Shown: positions 17,331 through 25,319 of the stretch, piece by piece
Position numbering within the stretch: the stretch's first letter is position 1
How the letters are laid out: the number at the start of each line of letters is the position of its first letter
NCBI GenBank assembly: GCA_013334865.1
Contig: JAAXWS010000012.1
Location: 1-64,000, forward strand
Length of the DNA stretch: 64,000 nucleotides
Reading direction: 5' to 3'
From: Chlorobiaceae bacterium
GTDB lineage: Bacteria; Bacteroidota; Chlorobiia; Chlorobiales; Chlorobiaceae
Notes under the pieces: generated by a model
Seen by the model: only the letters and a program-made list of their open reading frames with translations
Told to the model about the DNA's origin: nothing
The model's database searches: none
Position numbers and translations under genes: made by a program

Positions 17331-18740
17331 CTATTGCCCCGAGTCCGGCCGTCTGCCGGTAAGCAGGCGTTCCATTCCGATGGTGACCGTCAGGTTGACC
17401 ACGACCGAGACGGCGATGTACCAGGTCCAGGCCAGGCCGACCAGCTTGAGCAGGAAGACGACGAGCATGCTTGCAAGGAGGCCGGTCCCGAGGCTTGCTG
17501 TCCTGTAGGATCTACTGCTTTTCGACAGCAGGAAGAGCCCGAGCAGGCCGCCGTACGTGAACGAGGCGATCTCCAGCCCGAGCATGACGATGGCTTCGTT
17601 GCGCGCGTCGAACAGCGGGGCGATGGCCACGAGCAGGACCGCCCATGCAAGGCTGATCAGCCTCGAGGTGCCGAGCGTCGCCCTGCCGCCCAGGAGGTCG
17701 TTCACCGTCGAGGAGGCCAGCGAGTTGATCGCCGAGCTGTGGGTTGACATGGCGGCCGACAGCACTCCCGCGATCAGCAGGCCTTTCAGGCCGATCGGCA
17801 GGTGGTGGACGATGAAATTGGCGAACTCGCGGTCTTTCTGGATGGGCGCCCCCTGCATGAACAGGTAGATCATCGATCCGGCGAGCAGGAAAACGGAGAA
17901 CTGGAACAGCACGAAGAAGCCGCTTCCGACCATGGCTTTGCGCGCGGCGGAGAGGTTCGTGCATCCGAGCACCCGCTGGACCATCATGTGGTCGACGCCG
18001 TGCGAGCAGAGCGACAGCAGCGCTCCTCCGAAAAATGCCCCGAAGAAGGTCAGAGGGACGGTGAAGATGTGGCTGTCGTGGTTGATGATCCTCAGCTTGC
18101 CAGCGGCTTCGAGCCTGGAAAGGAGGTCGGGCATGGGGGTGCCCATGGCGTGCAGGACGAAGCCGATCGACAGGAGGCCGCCTGCAAGGTAGAGGCCGAA
18201 CTGGAAGCTTTCGAGCCACACGACGGCCTTGATGCCGCCGAAGAGGGTGTAGACGAGGGTGACCAGCCCGATCACGATGATCGACAGGGGAAGCGACCAT
18301 CCGGTCACCACCTCGACAATGGCCCCTGCGGCGAACAGCCGGAGGGCGTCGCCGAGCGTCCGCGTGACCAGGAACACGATCGAGGCCACTTTCTGCATCT
18401 TCTGTCCGAAGCGGATGCCGATCACCTGGTAGATGGAGTTGACCCCGTGAGAGAAATAGAGCGGCAGGAGGATGGTGCTGACCAGTATCCTGCCCACGAT
18501 ATAGCCCATCGCCAGTTGGAGGAAGGTCCAGTCGCCCCGGTAGGCGAGGCCTGGAACGCTCACGAAGGTGAGCATGGAGGTTTCCGAGGCCACGATGGAG
18601 AACATCGAGGCGATCCAGGGCAGCTTGTGGCCACCGAGGAAATAGTCTCCGGTGCTTTTGTTGCTCCTGCCGTGCCAGAGCCCGAACAGCGTGTTGGCAG
18701 CAAGGAAGAGGAGGACGATCGACAGGTCAAGCGGCTGCAT
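17331..18740 (-). CDS. Sodium:solute symporter (SSS family)
   Basis: 469 residues with about 12-13 membrane helices on the LeuT-like SSS fold. Recognisable blocks are STGDYFLGGHKLPW (about 30-43), the SxxxSxxTF type motif in ASETSMLTFVSVPG, and SAAMSTHSSAINSLAS, the Na+-site helix of the family. The substrate is not readable. It lies directly downstream, on the same strand, of the MurNAc-salvage genes. SSS members in some bacteria carry sugars or sialic acid, so uptake of a muropeptide sugar is a reasonable inference. The 197-bp gap to the previous gene leaves cotranscription open. Confidence 0.82.
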   Translation of the reverse strand: MQPLDLSIVLLFLAANTLFGLWHGRSNKSTGDYFLGGHKLPWIASMFSIVASETSMLTFVSVPGLAYRGDWTFLQLAMGYIVGRILVSTILLPLYFSHGVNSIYQVIGIRFGQKMQKVASIVFLVTRTLGDALRLFAAGAIVEVVTGWSLPLSIIVIGLVTLVYTLFGGIKAVVWLESFQFGLYLAGGLLSIGFVLHAMGTPMPDLLSRLEAAGKLRIINHDSHIFTVPLTFFGAFFGGALLSLCSHGVDHMMVQRVLGCTNLSAARKAMVGSGFFVLFQFSVFLLAGSMIYLFMQGAPIQKDREFANFIVHHLPIGLKGLLIAGVLSAAMSTHSSAINSLASSTVNDLLGGRATLGTSRLISLAWAVLLVAIAPLFDARNEAIVMLGLEIASFTYGGLLGLFLLSKSSRSYRTASLGTGLLASMLVVFLLKLVGLAWTWYIAVSVVVNLTVTIGMERLLTGRRPDSGQ

Positions 18741-18779
18741 GGGAGTTGTCCGGTTTTATGTCAATGGTAAAATATCGCA

Positions 18780-18915
18780 TGAATGTCCAGGCTATGACGG
18801 GCGCATGCGTTCATCATCGGAATCGAAATCCAAATCGCAATCGACCGCTCCTGGTGCGGTGAGTGGAAAAAGTCGATTTCGAACACGATGGCGATTCCGA
18901 TTTGGATAAAATGTG
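18780..18915. repeat. Degenerate GATTTCG/CGATTCCG repeats
   Basis: The gap between the symporter and the muramidase holds several variants of the words CGAAATC, AATCGAAATC and GATTTGGAT in both orientations, for example CCAAATCGCAATCGAC near 18830 and GTCGATTTCG near 18870. The halves could pair imperfectly. No gene or terminator is evident. Confidence 0.4.
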
Positions 18916-18937
18916 CGACATGTCCTTTTGCCCGGCT

Positions 18938-20104
18938 TCAATCGTCGTACAGGTGGAAGTTCGGCTTGAGCGCCGCGAATCCGGCTTCGTCCTGCTCCCA
19001 GGAGGCAAGTATCGAACCGACAGGCTTCCCGCCCAGGATCATCGAACGGATGCTGCCGCTTCCGGCCAGCAGGTCGAACGCGGGGATGGTGTCGTTGAAC
19101 TCGTAGACCCCGTCGAGGAACGACAGCCGGTCGGCATAGAGCTCCCTGATCGCACAGGTCATGGCGACACCCGTGGCGAAAGGCCTGAAGCGAGCGTGGT
19201 CGGTGACATGCAGGTAGATGCCGCCGATCACTTCGTCCCGGTACTTGTGGAAGGTCGGCCTGAACCAGGTCGGCCTGAACACGACCCCCTCGAGCGGCAT
19301 CGATTCGAGGCGTGCGGCAAGCTCGAACGGATCGATGAACGGTGCGCCGCTCATCAGGAAGGGCATGGTCGTGCCCCTGCCTTCCGAGACGTTGAGCCCC
19401 TCGAAGAGGCACATCCCCGGGTAGACCTCGGCCACCGGGAAGGAGGGCATGTTCGGCGAGGGGGGCACCCATGGAAGGCCGGTTTCGGGGAAGAGCATCG
19501 AACGGCGCCATCCCTGCATCGGCACGACGCTCAGGTTGATGTCCAGCTTCCTGTAGTCCCGGTAGAAATGTGCGATCTCGCCGGCGGTGAGGCCGTGCCG
19601 TACCGGCACCGGCATGACCCCGACGAAGGAGTGGTACGCCGGGTCGAGCAGCGGTCCCTCGATCATCGCCCCGCCCAGCGGGTTCGGGCGGTCGAGCACC
19701 ATGACCTCGATGTCGAGGCCCTGGGCTGCTTCCATGAACAGGGCGAGGGTGTTGACGTAGGTGTAGTAGCGCGAACCGATGTCCTGGATGTCGAACAGCA
19801 CCAGGTCAAGCCCTTCGAGGTGCGACCGGTCGGGAAGGAGCGACTTCTCCGAATTTCCGTACAGGCTGACGATCTCGCATCCGGTACCCGGCTGGCTGTC
19901 GACCGCGATCTGGTCCTGCTCGGTCGAAAAGAGGCCGTGTTCGGGAGAGAAGATCCTCGTCAGGCGTATGCCCCGCCGTTCGAGCAGGTTCCACGAGTAC
20001 CCGAGTCCGGCAGAGACCGAAGTCTGGTTGGCGATCAGGCCGATCCGGCGGTTCCTGCAGGGAGCGGTGTCCTGAAGCAGTATGTCGAGTCCGTTGAGCA
20101 CCAT
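18938..20104 (-). CDS. namZ: DUF1343 exo-beta-N-acetylmuramidase (NamZ-like)
   Basis: 388 residues from ATG 20104, the usual family length. A longer frame to 20323 would run into the preceding gene and is rejected. Conserved DUF1343/GH171 blocks: GLIANQTSVS (near 24), FSPEHGLF (near 53), SLYGNSEKSLLP, LVLFDIQDIGSRYYTY (near 106), EVMVLDRPNPLGG (near 134), and GLNVSEGRGTTMPF (near 235). NamZ in Bacillus removes terminal MurNAc from peptidoglycan fragments. No signal peptide is seen, which favours intracellular turnover, unlike secreted homologues. It follows the MurU-like gene by 29 bp, forming a salvage operon. Confidence 0.85.
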   Translation of the reverse strand: MVLNGLDILLQDTAPCRNRRIGLIANQTSVSAGLGYSWNLLERRGIRLTRIFSPEHGLFSTEQDQIAVDSQPGTGCEIVSLYGNSEKSLLPDRSHLEGLDLVLFDIQDIGSRYYTYVNTLALFMEAAQGLDIEVMVLDRPNPLGGAMIEGPLLDPAYHSFVGVMPVPVRHGLTAGEIAHFYRDYRKLDINLSVVPMQGWRRSMLFPETGLPWVPPSPNMPSFPVAEVYPGMCLFEGLNVSEGRGTTMPFLMSGAPFIDPFELAARLESMPLEGVVFRPTWFRPTFHKYRDEVIGGIYLHVTDHARFRPFATGVAMTCAIRELYADRLSFLDGVYEFNDTIPAFDLLAGSGSIRSMILGGKPVGSILASWEQDEAGFAALKPNFHLYDD

Positions 20105-20133
20105 ACGGTTCTGGTTTGCTGGTGGAGCCGGCC

Positions 20134-21063
20134 TCAGAGCGGAAGTATCCAGCCCGGCCCGGCGATCGAGTTCCTGATGTGCGCCCCCTCGCCGACGACG
20201 GTGTCCGGCAGGAGTACCGAATGCTCCACCCCGGCACCTGCCCCGATAACGCACCGGTCGCCCACGACGGAGCGGTGGACGTGAGCCGCGGGATGGATCG
20301 AGGCGCTCCCGGAAACCATGCATGGCCCCATGCCGAGAAGCTGTTTCATGCGGGGTTCGAGCTGAAGGATACGCAAATTGTCGTCAAGGTTCGCCCGGTA
20401 AAAATTCTGCAGGGTGCCGATGTCCTGCCACAGCCCCCTGTGCTCGTGCCAGCCAAGTCCCTCGTTGTCGATCAGCCCGGTGAAGCCAGTGTCGACGATG
20501 CTCGAGAACTCCTCGCACAGATACCTGAAGACCGCCGGGCTCAGCACGGCCGTGCCGGTGTAGATCAGCTGCGACAGCAGGCCGGTGCCGCGCATGTTCC
20601 GGAAGTCGAGCACCCTTCCGTCACTGACGCCAACCTGCCCTATCTCGGGGGCGAGCGGGGTCTCGTGCAGGACGAGCGTGCCGCCAAGGCCGCTCCGCCG
20701 GTGGTGGGCGACGAGGGCAGTAAGGTCGATGTCGCTGATGATGTCGCTGTTGATGAGCAGGAAGTCGCCCTCTGCAAGCAGGTGCTCGCACTTCTTCAGC
20801 CCGCCCCCCGTGCCGAGGATGGTCGGCTCTTCGGAGAGTTCGACCTCGAGGCTCCCGAAATCGTGCTGCCCGAAGAAACGGTGGAGGCTCTCCGGATGGT
20901 GGTGGATATTGACGATCGCCTTCCGGAATCCCGCCTCCTTGAGCAGGAACAGGGTGTAGCAGATGCTCGGAACGTTCAGTACCGGCACGAGCGGTTTCGG
21001 AGTGGTATCGGTCAGGGGCTGGAGGCGCGTGCCGAATCCGGCGGCAAGGACGAATGCGTTCAT
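20134..21063 (-). CDS. murU: MurNAc-1-P uridylyltransferase-like nucleotidyltransferase
   Basis: 309 residues: an N-terminal NTP-transferase Rossmann domain with AFVLAAGFGTRLQPLT...PKPLVPV (residues 3-28) and the metal-site INSDIISD (near 103). The C-terminal hexapeptide-like stretch (about 245-300) has SIHPAAHVHRSVVGD-type turns. MurU converts MurNAc-1-phosphate to UDP-MurNAc. GDP-mannose or dTDP-glucose pyrophosphorylases have similar motifs, so context matters. The gene overlaps the AmgK-like kinase by 4 bp and precedes a muramidase, matching the MurNAc salvage route. The C-terminal extension is longer than in Pseudomonas MurU. Confidence 0.75.
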   Translation of the reverse strand: MNAFVLAAGFGTRLQPLTDTTPKPLVPVLNVPSICYTLFLLKEAGFRKAIVNIHHHPESLHRFFGQHDFGSLEVELSEEPTILGTGGGLKKCEHLLAEGDFLLINSDIISDIDLTALVAHHRRSGLGGTLVLHETPLAPEIGQVGVSDGRVLDFRNMRGTGLLSQLIYTGTAVLSPAVFRYLCEEFSSIVDTGFTGLIDNEGLGWHEHRGLWQDIGTLQNFYRANLDDNLRILQLEPRMKQLLGMGPCMVSGSASIHPAAHVHRSVVGDRCVIGAGAGVEHSVLLPDTVVGEGAHIRNSIAGPGWILPL

Positions 21064-22061
21064 AAGGAGCAGCGCCTGATGAACGGCTCCAGGAGACGCC
21101 CGGCAGCGGCCAGTTCGGGGCGTCTCCCGATATAGTCGGGAAGGAACCCCGCTGTCGGGGCGATGCTCCGTTCGAAGCTCGGGTTTCCGGCCACCGAGAC
21201 CTGGTAGCAGAAAGTCCCGAGCGCCTTGACGTTGCGCTGGAAGGCCATCAGGTCGAAATACCGGAGGTACTCGTCGAAATCCATCGCGATCGCCCCCCTT
21301 TTTTCAAGCTCACCGAAGTGGTACTCCTTGAGCGAGTCGACCAACGGGGCCTCGAGGGTCACGTAGGAGTCCCTGAGAAGCGACACGGCATCGTACTGGG
21401 GCAGGCCGAGACGCGCGTCCTGGAAATCGATGACCACTGGCTCATCCCCCAAGAGCATGATGTTCCGGCTGTGGAAGTCCCGGTGGTTCAGGACGAAGTG
21501 CCCGGGAATGACCAGGAGGGAAGTGATGGCTTCGAACTCCCGCCTGAGCTGCGTGACGGCCTCCCGGTCGAGCACTCCCGCGAACATGCCGTGAAGGGCG
21601 TGGCGGATGAAGAAGTCGAACTCGAACATCAGCTTGTCGTGGTCGAAGCTCAGGGAGAAAGGCGCGGACCCATCCGGGGGGATCGACTGGATCTTCACGA
21701 GGATGTCGATGACCTGCCGGTATCTCGTTGCGAGCGCATCGGGATCGAGGAGGCCCACTTCGTCCTGGAGCATCCTGTCGCCGCAGTCTTCGAGCAGCAG
21801 GAGTCCCTCCGAGCTGTCGACGGCCAGCACCTCCGGCACGCGGACACCGCTGCCGGCAAGAATGTTGCCGACGACCAGGAACGGGTAGGTATCGGGAGAG
21901 GTGCCCCTGAATGCAGGGTCGATGCAGGCGATCCGGGTGCCTTTCGCGAGCAGGACCCGGAAGTACTGCCTGTTCGAGGCGTCTCCCTTGATCCTTACGA
22001 TCTCGATGCCGTCGCGTTCATCGGCAGGCAAAAGCTGTCCGATCAGTCGGCTGGTTTCCAT
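21060..22061 (-). CDS. amgK: AmgK-like anomeric MurNAc/GlcNAc kinase
   Basis: 333 residues of the aminoglycoside-phosphotransferase fold. The key blocks match AmgK: GDASNRQYFRV near residue 26 (the DAS.R.YFR element), LLLLEDCGD near 108, the catalytic loop NHRDFHSRNIML (about 195-206) and the metal-binding VIDFQDARLG (about 211-220) followed by YDAVSLLRDSY. AmgK phosphorylates the anomeric OH of MurNAc, feeding MurU and bypassing de novo UDP-MurNAc synthesis, a route that makes cells less dependent on MurA/MurB. It is the first gene of the operon. Regulation is not visible. Confidence 0.8.
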   Translation of the reverse strand: METSRLIGQLLPADERDGIEIVRIKGDASNRQYFRVLLAKGTRIACIDPAFRGTSPDTYPFLVVGNILAGSGVRVPEVLAVDSSEGLLLLEDCGDRMLQDEVGLLDPDALATRYRQVIDILVKIQSIPPDGSAPFSLSFDHDKLMFEFDFFIRHALHGMFAGVLDREAVTQLRREFEAITSLLVIPGHFVLNHRDFHSRNIMLLGDEPVVIDFQDARLGLPQYDAVSLLRDSYVTLEAPLVDSLKEYHFGELEKRGAIAMDFDEYLRYFDLMAFQRNVKALGTFCYQVSVAGNPSFERSIAPTAGFLPDYIGRRPELAAAGRLLEPFIRRCSL

Positions 22062-22102
22062 GGGCGGGAGAACTTCAGGTGGATTCGGGAAATCGGTGCG
22101 GA

Positions 22103-22140
22103 TAAAAAAAAAGCACCTTACGCGTGAGCATAAGGTGCTT
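22103..22140 (-). terminator. csmB terminator
   Basis: A perfect 10-bp stem (22111-22120 with 22131-22140). Read on the minus strand it is followed by eight or more Ts (22103-22112). It lies 18 bp past the csmB stop and also insulates csmB from the salvage operon downstream. Confidence 0.88.
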
Positions 22141-22158
22141 GTCGATCAGGCGAATGCC

Positions 22159-22383
22159 TTACTTTTTCGGTGCGATAGCGGCCGAAACGCTCTGCAGAAC
22201 CTGGTTGGCGGCGTTGGCGACGTTGCCGATCAGGTCGGTAGCGGTCTTGGCGAGCGGCTCAGCAACGCCGACGAGGGTCTTCAGCGTGTTGTTGGCCAGG
22301 TCGACCTGAAGCTGGAACAGCTTGCCAACGCTGTCGGTAAGGGCGCTTACTGCTGCGTTGAGATCGAAGTTTCCGTTTGACAT
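22159..22383 (-). CDS. csmB: Chlorosome envelope protein B
   Basis: 74 residues, the family length. Amphipathic and alanine/leucine-rich with no signal peptide (MSNGNFDLNAAVSALTDS at the start, KLFQLQVDLANNTLK in the middle, AAIAPKK at the end). CsmB is the second most abundant chlorosome envelope protein after CsmA, located in the lipid monolayer that encloses self-aggregated bacteriochlorophyll. It is monocistronic with its own strong terminator, as expected for an abundant product. No Shine-Dalgarno sequence is seen. A partly similar protein is encoded at 11942. Confidence 0.93.
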   Translation of the reverse strand: MSNGNFDLNAAVSALTDSVGKLFQLQVDLANNTLKTLVGVAEPLAKTATDLIGNVANAANQVLQSVSAAIAPKK

Positions 22384-22598
22384 AGTCGTATATGTTTAGA
22401 GTTGTTGAAAGCACTAAGAGAAAATCTCGGCCCGAAGGCAGGCTTTCCGGTTTTGATGAAAGCTAATATATTTTCTGGAGCTGCGCAAGTGAAAACGTGA
22501 TATGGCCGTGTTCCTGTCGAGACAGCCAAGCTGTTTGATCGGAAAGGTTTGCGGTCCGGGATCGTTTCGCCGGCTCATGAGACCCGGGTTCACCCGGC

Positions 22599-22712
22599 CT
22601 ATTTGTTCTGGGATTTTCCGATGAACCTGTTGAGCAGGAGCACCGAGACGATGCCCATGATGAAGAAGCCCAGGGGGGCGAAGATCGTGGTGTAGTTGAA
22701 TGCGTCGGCCAT
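22599..22712 (-). CDS. 37-residue single-span membrane peptide
   Basis: A short frame starting at ATG 22712: MADAFNYTTIFAPLGFFIM at the start, then a continuous hydrophobic span (about residues 9-30) and a basic tail RFIGKSQNK. Size and topology resemble the small one-helix subunits of photosynthetic complexes. It lies upstream of csmB on the same strand (215 bp apart) and opposite a DUF1997-type gene, a photosynthesis-biased setting. No ribosome-binding site is evident, as for csmB. I cannot assign a family. A small reaction-centre subunit such as PscE or PscF is only a hypothesis. Confidence 0.5.
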   Translation of the reverse strand: MADAFNYTTIFAPLGFFIMGIVSVLLLNRFIGKSQNK

Positions 22713-22911
22713 AGAAGGGGCTGTTGATGATGACGGTTCTTTTACGGGTTGGAATACCATCCAAGTATAAGAAAAAATCGTCGACATACCCGATGAGGAG
22801 GTTCGGAAGTTGTTGCCGTCGGCCTGTTTCCACTGATTCCCGGCTTGGGAACTCTTGGGATTTCCGACGTGTTCAGGAAAAGGGTTTCAACAAGTTATCG
22901 TCATACGTATC

Positions 22912-23535
22912 ATGGAAGTTGTCGGGAAAAGCCAGGCAAAGGTCATCGTGGAGTCCTGCTTGCACGATTCGGCGAACTACTTTTCGGATCATGTCAGGAT
23001 CCTCAAGTGCAATCCTTACTGCACCAATGTCGTCCATCACGAAAAGCATGGACTGTACCAGTGGATTTTCCGGGTCAACGATCCGAGGGACAATCCTATT
23101 ACCGCAGTCTTCTTCGTCAGCCAGAACGAAGAGCGGCTCACCCCTTCGGGCACCACGCCGCCCGGCCCCCTGACCGGAGAAGAGCCAAACCCCGAGGGGA
23201 CCGTTTCCGGCAAGTGCATCCGCTGGGTCAGCGCACCCCGGGTGCCCGACGTCGAACTCGAAGGTGAGCATACCTTCGTCGGACAGGCCAATACGAGGAT
23301 CTGCCTCTACCATCTCGACGACGGCCGGACCGAAGTGCATTTCGAGACCGACATCACCCTCGACTTCACCCTCACCTTTCCGCTCAACCTCATGCCCGAG
23401 GGCATCCTGAAGTTCATGACCGAGACGATCATGTCCAAGATCATGCAGCAGGCCACCGAAAGCATGCTCTGCCAGGTGCAGGCGGATATCTGCTGCACGG
23501 CTCCACAGCTATCGGTAAGCGGCGGCGCCTGCTGA
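22912..23535 (+). CDS. DUF1997-type protein of photosynthetic organisms
   Basis: 207 residues from ATG 22912 (MEVVGKSQAKVIVES). An in-frame start at 22855 is possible but adds residues that look non-structural. The domain (to about residue 190) is beta-rich with an amphipathic helix near the end, similar to the START/SRPBCC-like DUF1997 family that I associate with cyanobacteria, plants and green sulfur bacteria. A Cys-containing tail (MLCQVQADICCTAP...GGAC) is unusual. It is soluble with no signal peptide. It may bind lipid or pigment. Its neighbours are csmB and the small membrane peptide. The family call is from memory of pattern and moderate. Confidence 0.55.
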   Translation: MEVVGKSQAKVIVESCLHDSANYFSDHVRILKCNPYCTNVVHHEKHGLYQWIFRVNDPRDNPITAVFFVSQNEERLTPSGTTPPGPLTGEEPNPEGTVSGKCIRWVSAPRVPDVELEGEHTFVGQANTRICLYHLDDGRTEVHFETDITLDFTLTFPLNLMPEGILKFMTETIMSKIMQQATESMLCQVQADICCTAPQLSVSGGAC

Positions 23536-23606
23536 CACCGGATTCCATCACTGCCTCCATCGAACTGCACGTGCCTGTTGGATGGAGGTTTTCTTTTTCG
23601 TAGATT

Positions 23607-23631
23607 AATACCTATGGGGGGTATGGGTATT
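23607..23631 (+). promoter_or_regulatory. CsoR/CstR-type G-tract operator candidate
   Basis: A 25-bp imperfect palindrome, AATACCTATGGGGGGTATGG followed by GTATT, lying 43 bp upstream of the CsoR-family gene. CsoR-family repressors are known to bind such TACC-G-tract-GGTA sites, and many autoregulate. The position fits operator control of the whole pump operon. Confidence 0.65.
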
Positions 23632-23674
23632 CCGCCTTGCTGTTTTTGCAAAGCCACAATGACAGTCCAAAACA

Positions 23675-23917
23675 ATGGAGGTCCAGATGGAAGATGTGAT
23701 ACTCAGACTGAAGAAAATCAGCGGTCAGGTTCAGGGCCTGATCAGGATGATCGAGCGGGAAGAGGAGTGCGAAAAGGTGGTTACCCAGTTCCAGGCTGCC
23801 AAGGCAGCGCTCGACAACACCTTCTCCCTGGTATTGAACAGGAACCTGAAGAATTGCCTGAGCCGGCAGGATGCCGAAAGCGTAGAGAAGATTATCAAAC
23901 TGATTTCAAAACATTGA
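23675..23917 (+). CDS. CsoR/CstR-family repressor
   Basis: 80 residues, the all-helical CsoR/RcnR/FrmR fold (DUF156): RLKKISGQVQGLIRMIEREE is the DNA-binding helix region. Copper-binding CsoR uses Cys-His-Cys. Here the two cysteines are kept (C32 and C61, 29 apart), but the histidine position four before C61 is Asn57. The two-cysteine, no-histidine pattern is that of CstR, which senses persulfides by forming Cys-Cys polysulfide links. That would suit a sulfide-oxidising host. ATG 23675 or 23687 could be the start. The TolC-like gene begins 5 bp downstream. Identity of the inducer is an inference. Confidence 0.8.
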   Translation: MEVQMEDVILRLKKISGQVQGLIRMIEREEECEKVVTQFQAAKAALDNTFSLVLNRNLKNCLSRQDAESVEKIIKLISKH

Positions 23918-23922
23918 CGACG

Positions 23923-25242
23923 ATGAAGGTAACCAGAAGGGCCCTGGCCCTGATTGCGGCGGGGATCGCATGTTCCGTGAACACGGAAGCCGCGACCATG
24001 AAGCTCTCACTCGACGATGCGCTGAAGATGGCGCATGACCGAAACACCGCACTCAAGGCCGCCAGGGCCAGGGTGGACCAGGCCGATGCGATGATCGTGC
24101 AGAGCCGCCAGGCCTACCTGCCGAAAGTCCAGCTCTCCGAAACCTTTACGCACACCAATGACCCCGGCGCCAACCTGGTGTTCAAGGTTCAGCAGGAGAT
24201 CGCTGTTCCGATGAAAGACTTCTTTGATCCGCAGGCACTCAACCATCCCCCGGCCATCAGCGATTTCCATACCTCGCTCCAGGTGATGCAGCCGCTCCTC
24301 AACGTCGACGCCATGATCGGCGGTTCCCTGGCCAAAAGCGCGAAGCGGGCACAGGAGTTCATGTCCGACCGCGCCGTCGAGACCATCGACCTGAACGTCA
24401 AGAAGGCCTATTACGGCCTCATCATGGCGAGGAAGAACGTCGCGGCCATCGAGCAGTCGATCGGCATCATGCAGGGCTACAGCGCCGAGGCGGCCAAGGG
24501 CTTCAAGGTGGGGCTGTTGACCAAGTCCGACAAGCTCTCCACCGAGGTGCGCCTCGCCGAGCTCAGGGAGCAGAAGCTCATGATGCAGAACGAGATGAAG
24601 AACGCCGAGGATGCCCTGCGGACCATGCTGAAGCTTGCGGCCGACGATACGGTCGTCCCGACCGGCGACCTTGTTGTCGACGGTTCCGCATCGGCTGCCA
24701 GGCCGCTGCCGGCCGGCCGGAGCGACCTGAAGGCCCTCGAGGCTTTCAATGAGGTGACCGGGTACCAGCACGACATGGCCAAAGCCCAGTCGCTGCCGAG
24801 GCTGAACGCCTTTGCCCAGCAGAACTGGCACGACGCCAGCCTGCTCGGCACCGAGGGTTCCAGCTGGGTCGTCGGCCTGAACATGCAGTGGAACATCTTC
24901 GACGGCATGGCCACCAAAGGCAAGGTCCAGGAGGCCAAGGCCAGGCAGCTCGAGGCCAGGTACAATTACGAGGCGGCCAAAGAGCAGGGGGTGATGGAGG
25001 TCAACCGCGCGCAGCGGGCGATGCAGACCTCGAAGCAGCGTGTCGAAGTTGCCAGGAAGTCCCTCGACGAGGCAAAGGTCAGCCTCGACTTCATCGGGGA
25101 GCAGTTCCGGACGGGCATGGCCATGACCTTCGAGCTGCTGATGCGGGAGCAGGCCTTCACCTGGGCGAAGCTCAGGATCAACCAGGCCAGGTACGACTAC
25201 TGCGTCGCCAAGAGCGATTTCGAATATTACGGCGGCAGGTAA
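23923..25242 (+). CDS. TolC-family outer-membrane efflux protein
   Basis: 439 residues from ATG 23923, just after the regulator. Signal peptide (1-25, ending NTEA), then two outer-membrane factor repeats with the long coiled-coil helices typical of TolC: LSLDDALKMAHDRNTALKA (about 27-45), and a second half around VQEAKARQLEARYNYEAAK (about 330-348). TolC-like trimers form the channel from periplasm to outside. It is followed directly by an RND pump. No periplasmic adaptor gene lies between them (77-bp gap). The substrate is unknown. Confidence 0.87.
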   Translation: MKVTRRALALIAAGIACSVNTEAATMKLSLDDALKMAHDRNTALKAARARVDQADAMIVQSRQAYLPKVQLSETFTHTNDPGANLVFKVQQEIAVPMKDFFDPQALNHPPAISDFHTSLQVMQPLLNVDAMIGGSLAKSAKRAQEFMSDRAVETIDLNVKKAYYGLIMARKNVAAIEQSIGIMQGYSAEAAKGFKVGLLTKSDKLSTEVRLAELREQKLMMQNEMKNAEDALRTMLKLAADDTVVPTGDLVVDGSASAARPLPAGRSDLKALEAFNEVTGYQHDMAKAQSLPRLNAFAQQNWHDASLLGTEGSSWVVGLNMQWNIFDGMATKGKVQEAKARQLEARYNYEAAKEQGVMEVNRAQRAMQTSKQRVEVARKSLDEAKVSLDFIGEQFRTGMAMTFELLMREQAFTWAKLRINQARYDYCVAKSDFEYYGGR

Positions 25243-25319
25243 GTTTCCGCCCGTTTGTACGAACAAGGATTACCATAGCATTACAGTGACGCAACAGCGA
25301 GCGGAGGAGGCTCGTGAAC

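Noticed and set aside
20105-20323. N-terminal extension of the NamZ-like gene
   Set aside because: Would overlap the MurU-like gene, is Arg-rich, and the family begins at ATG 20104.
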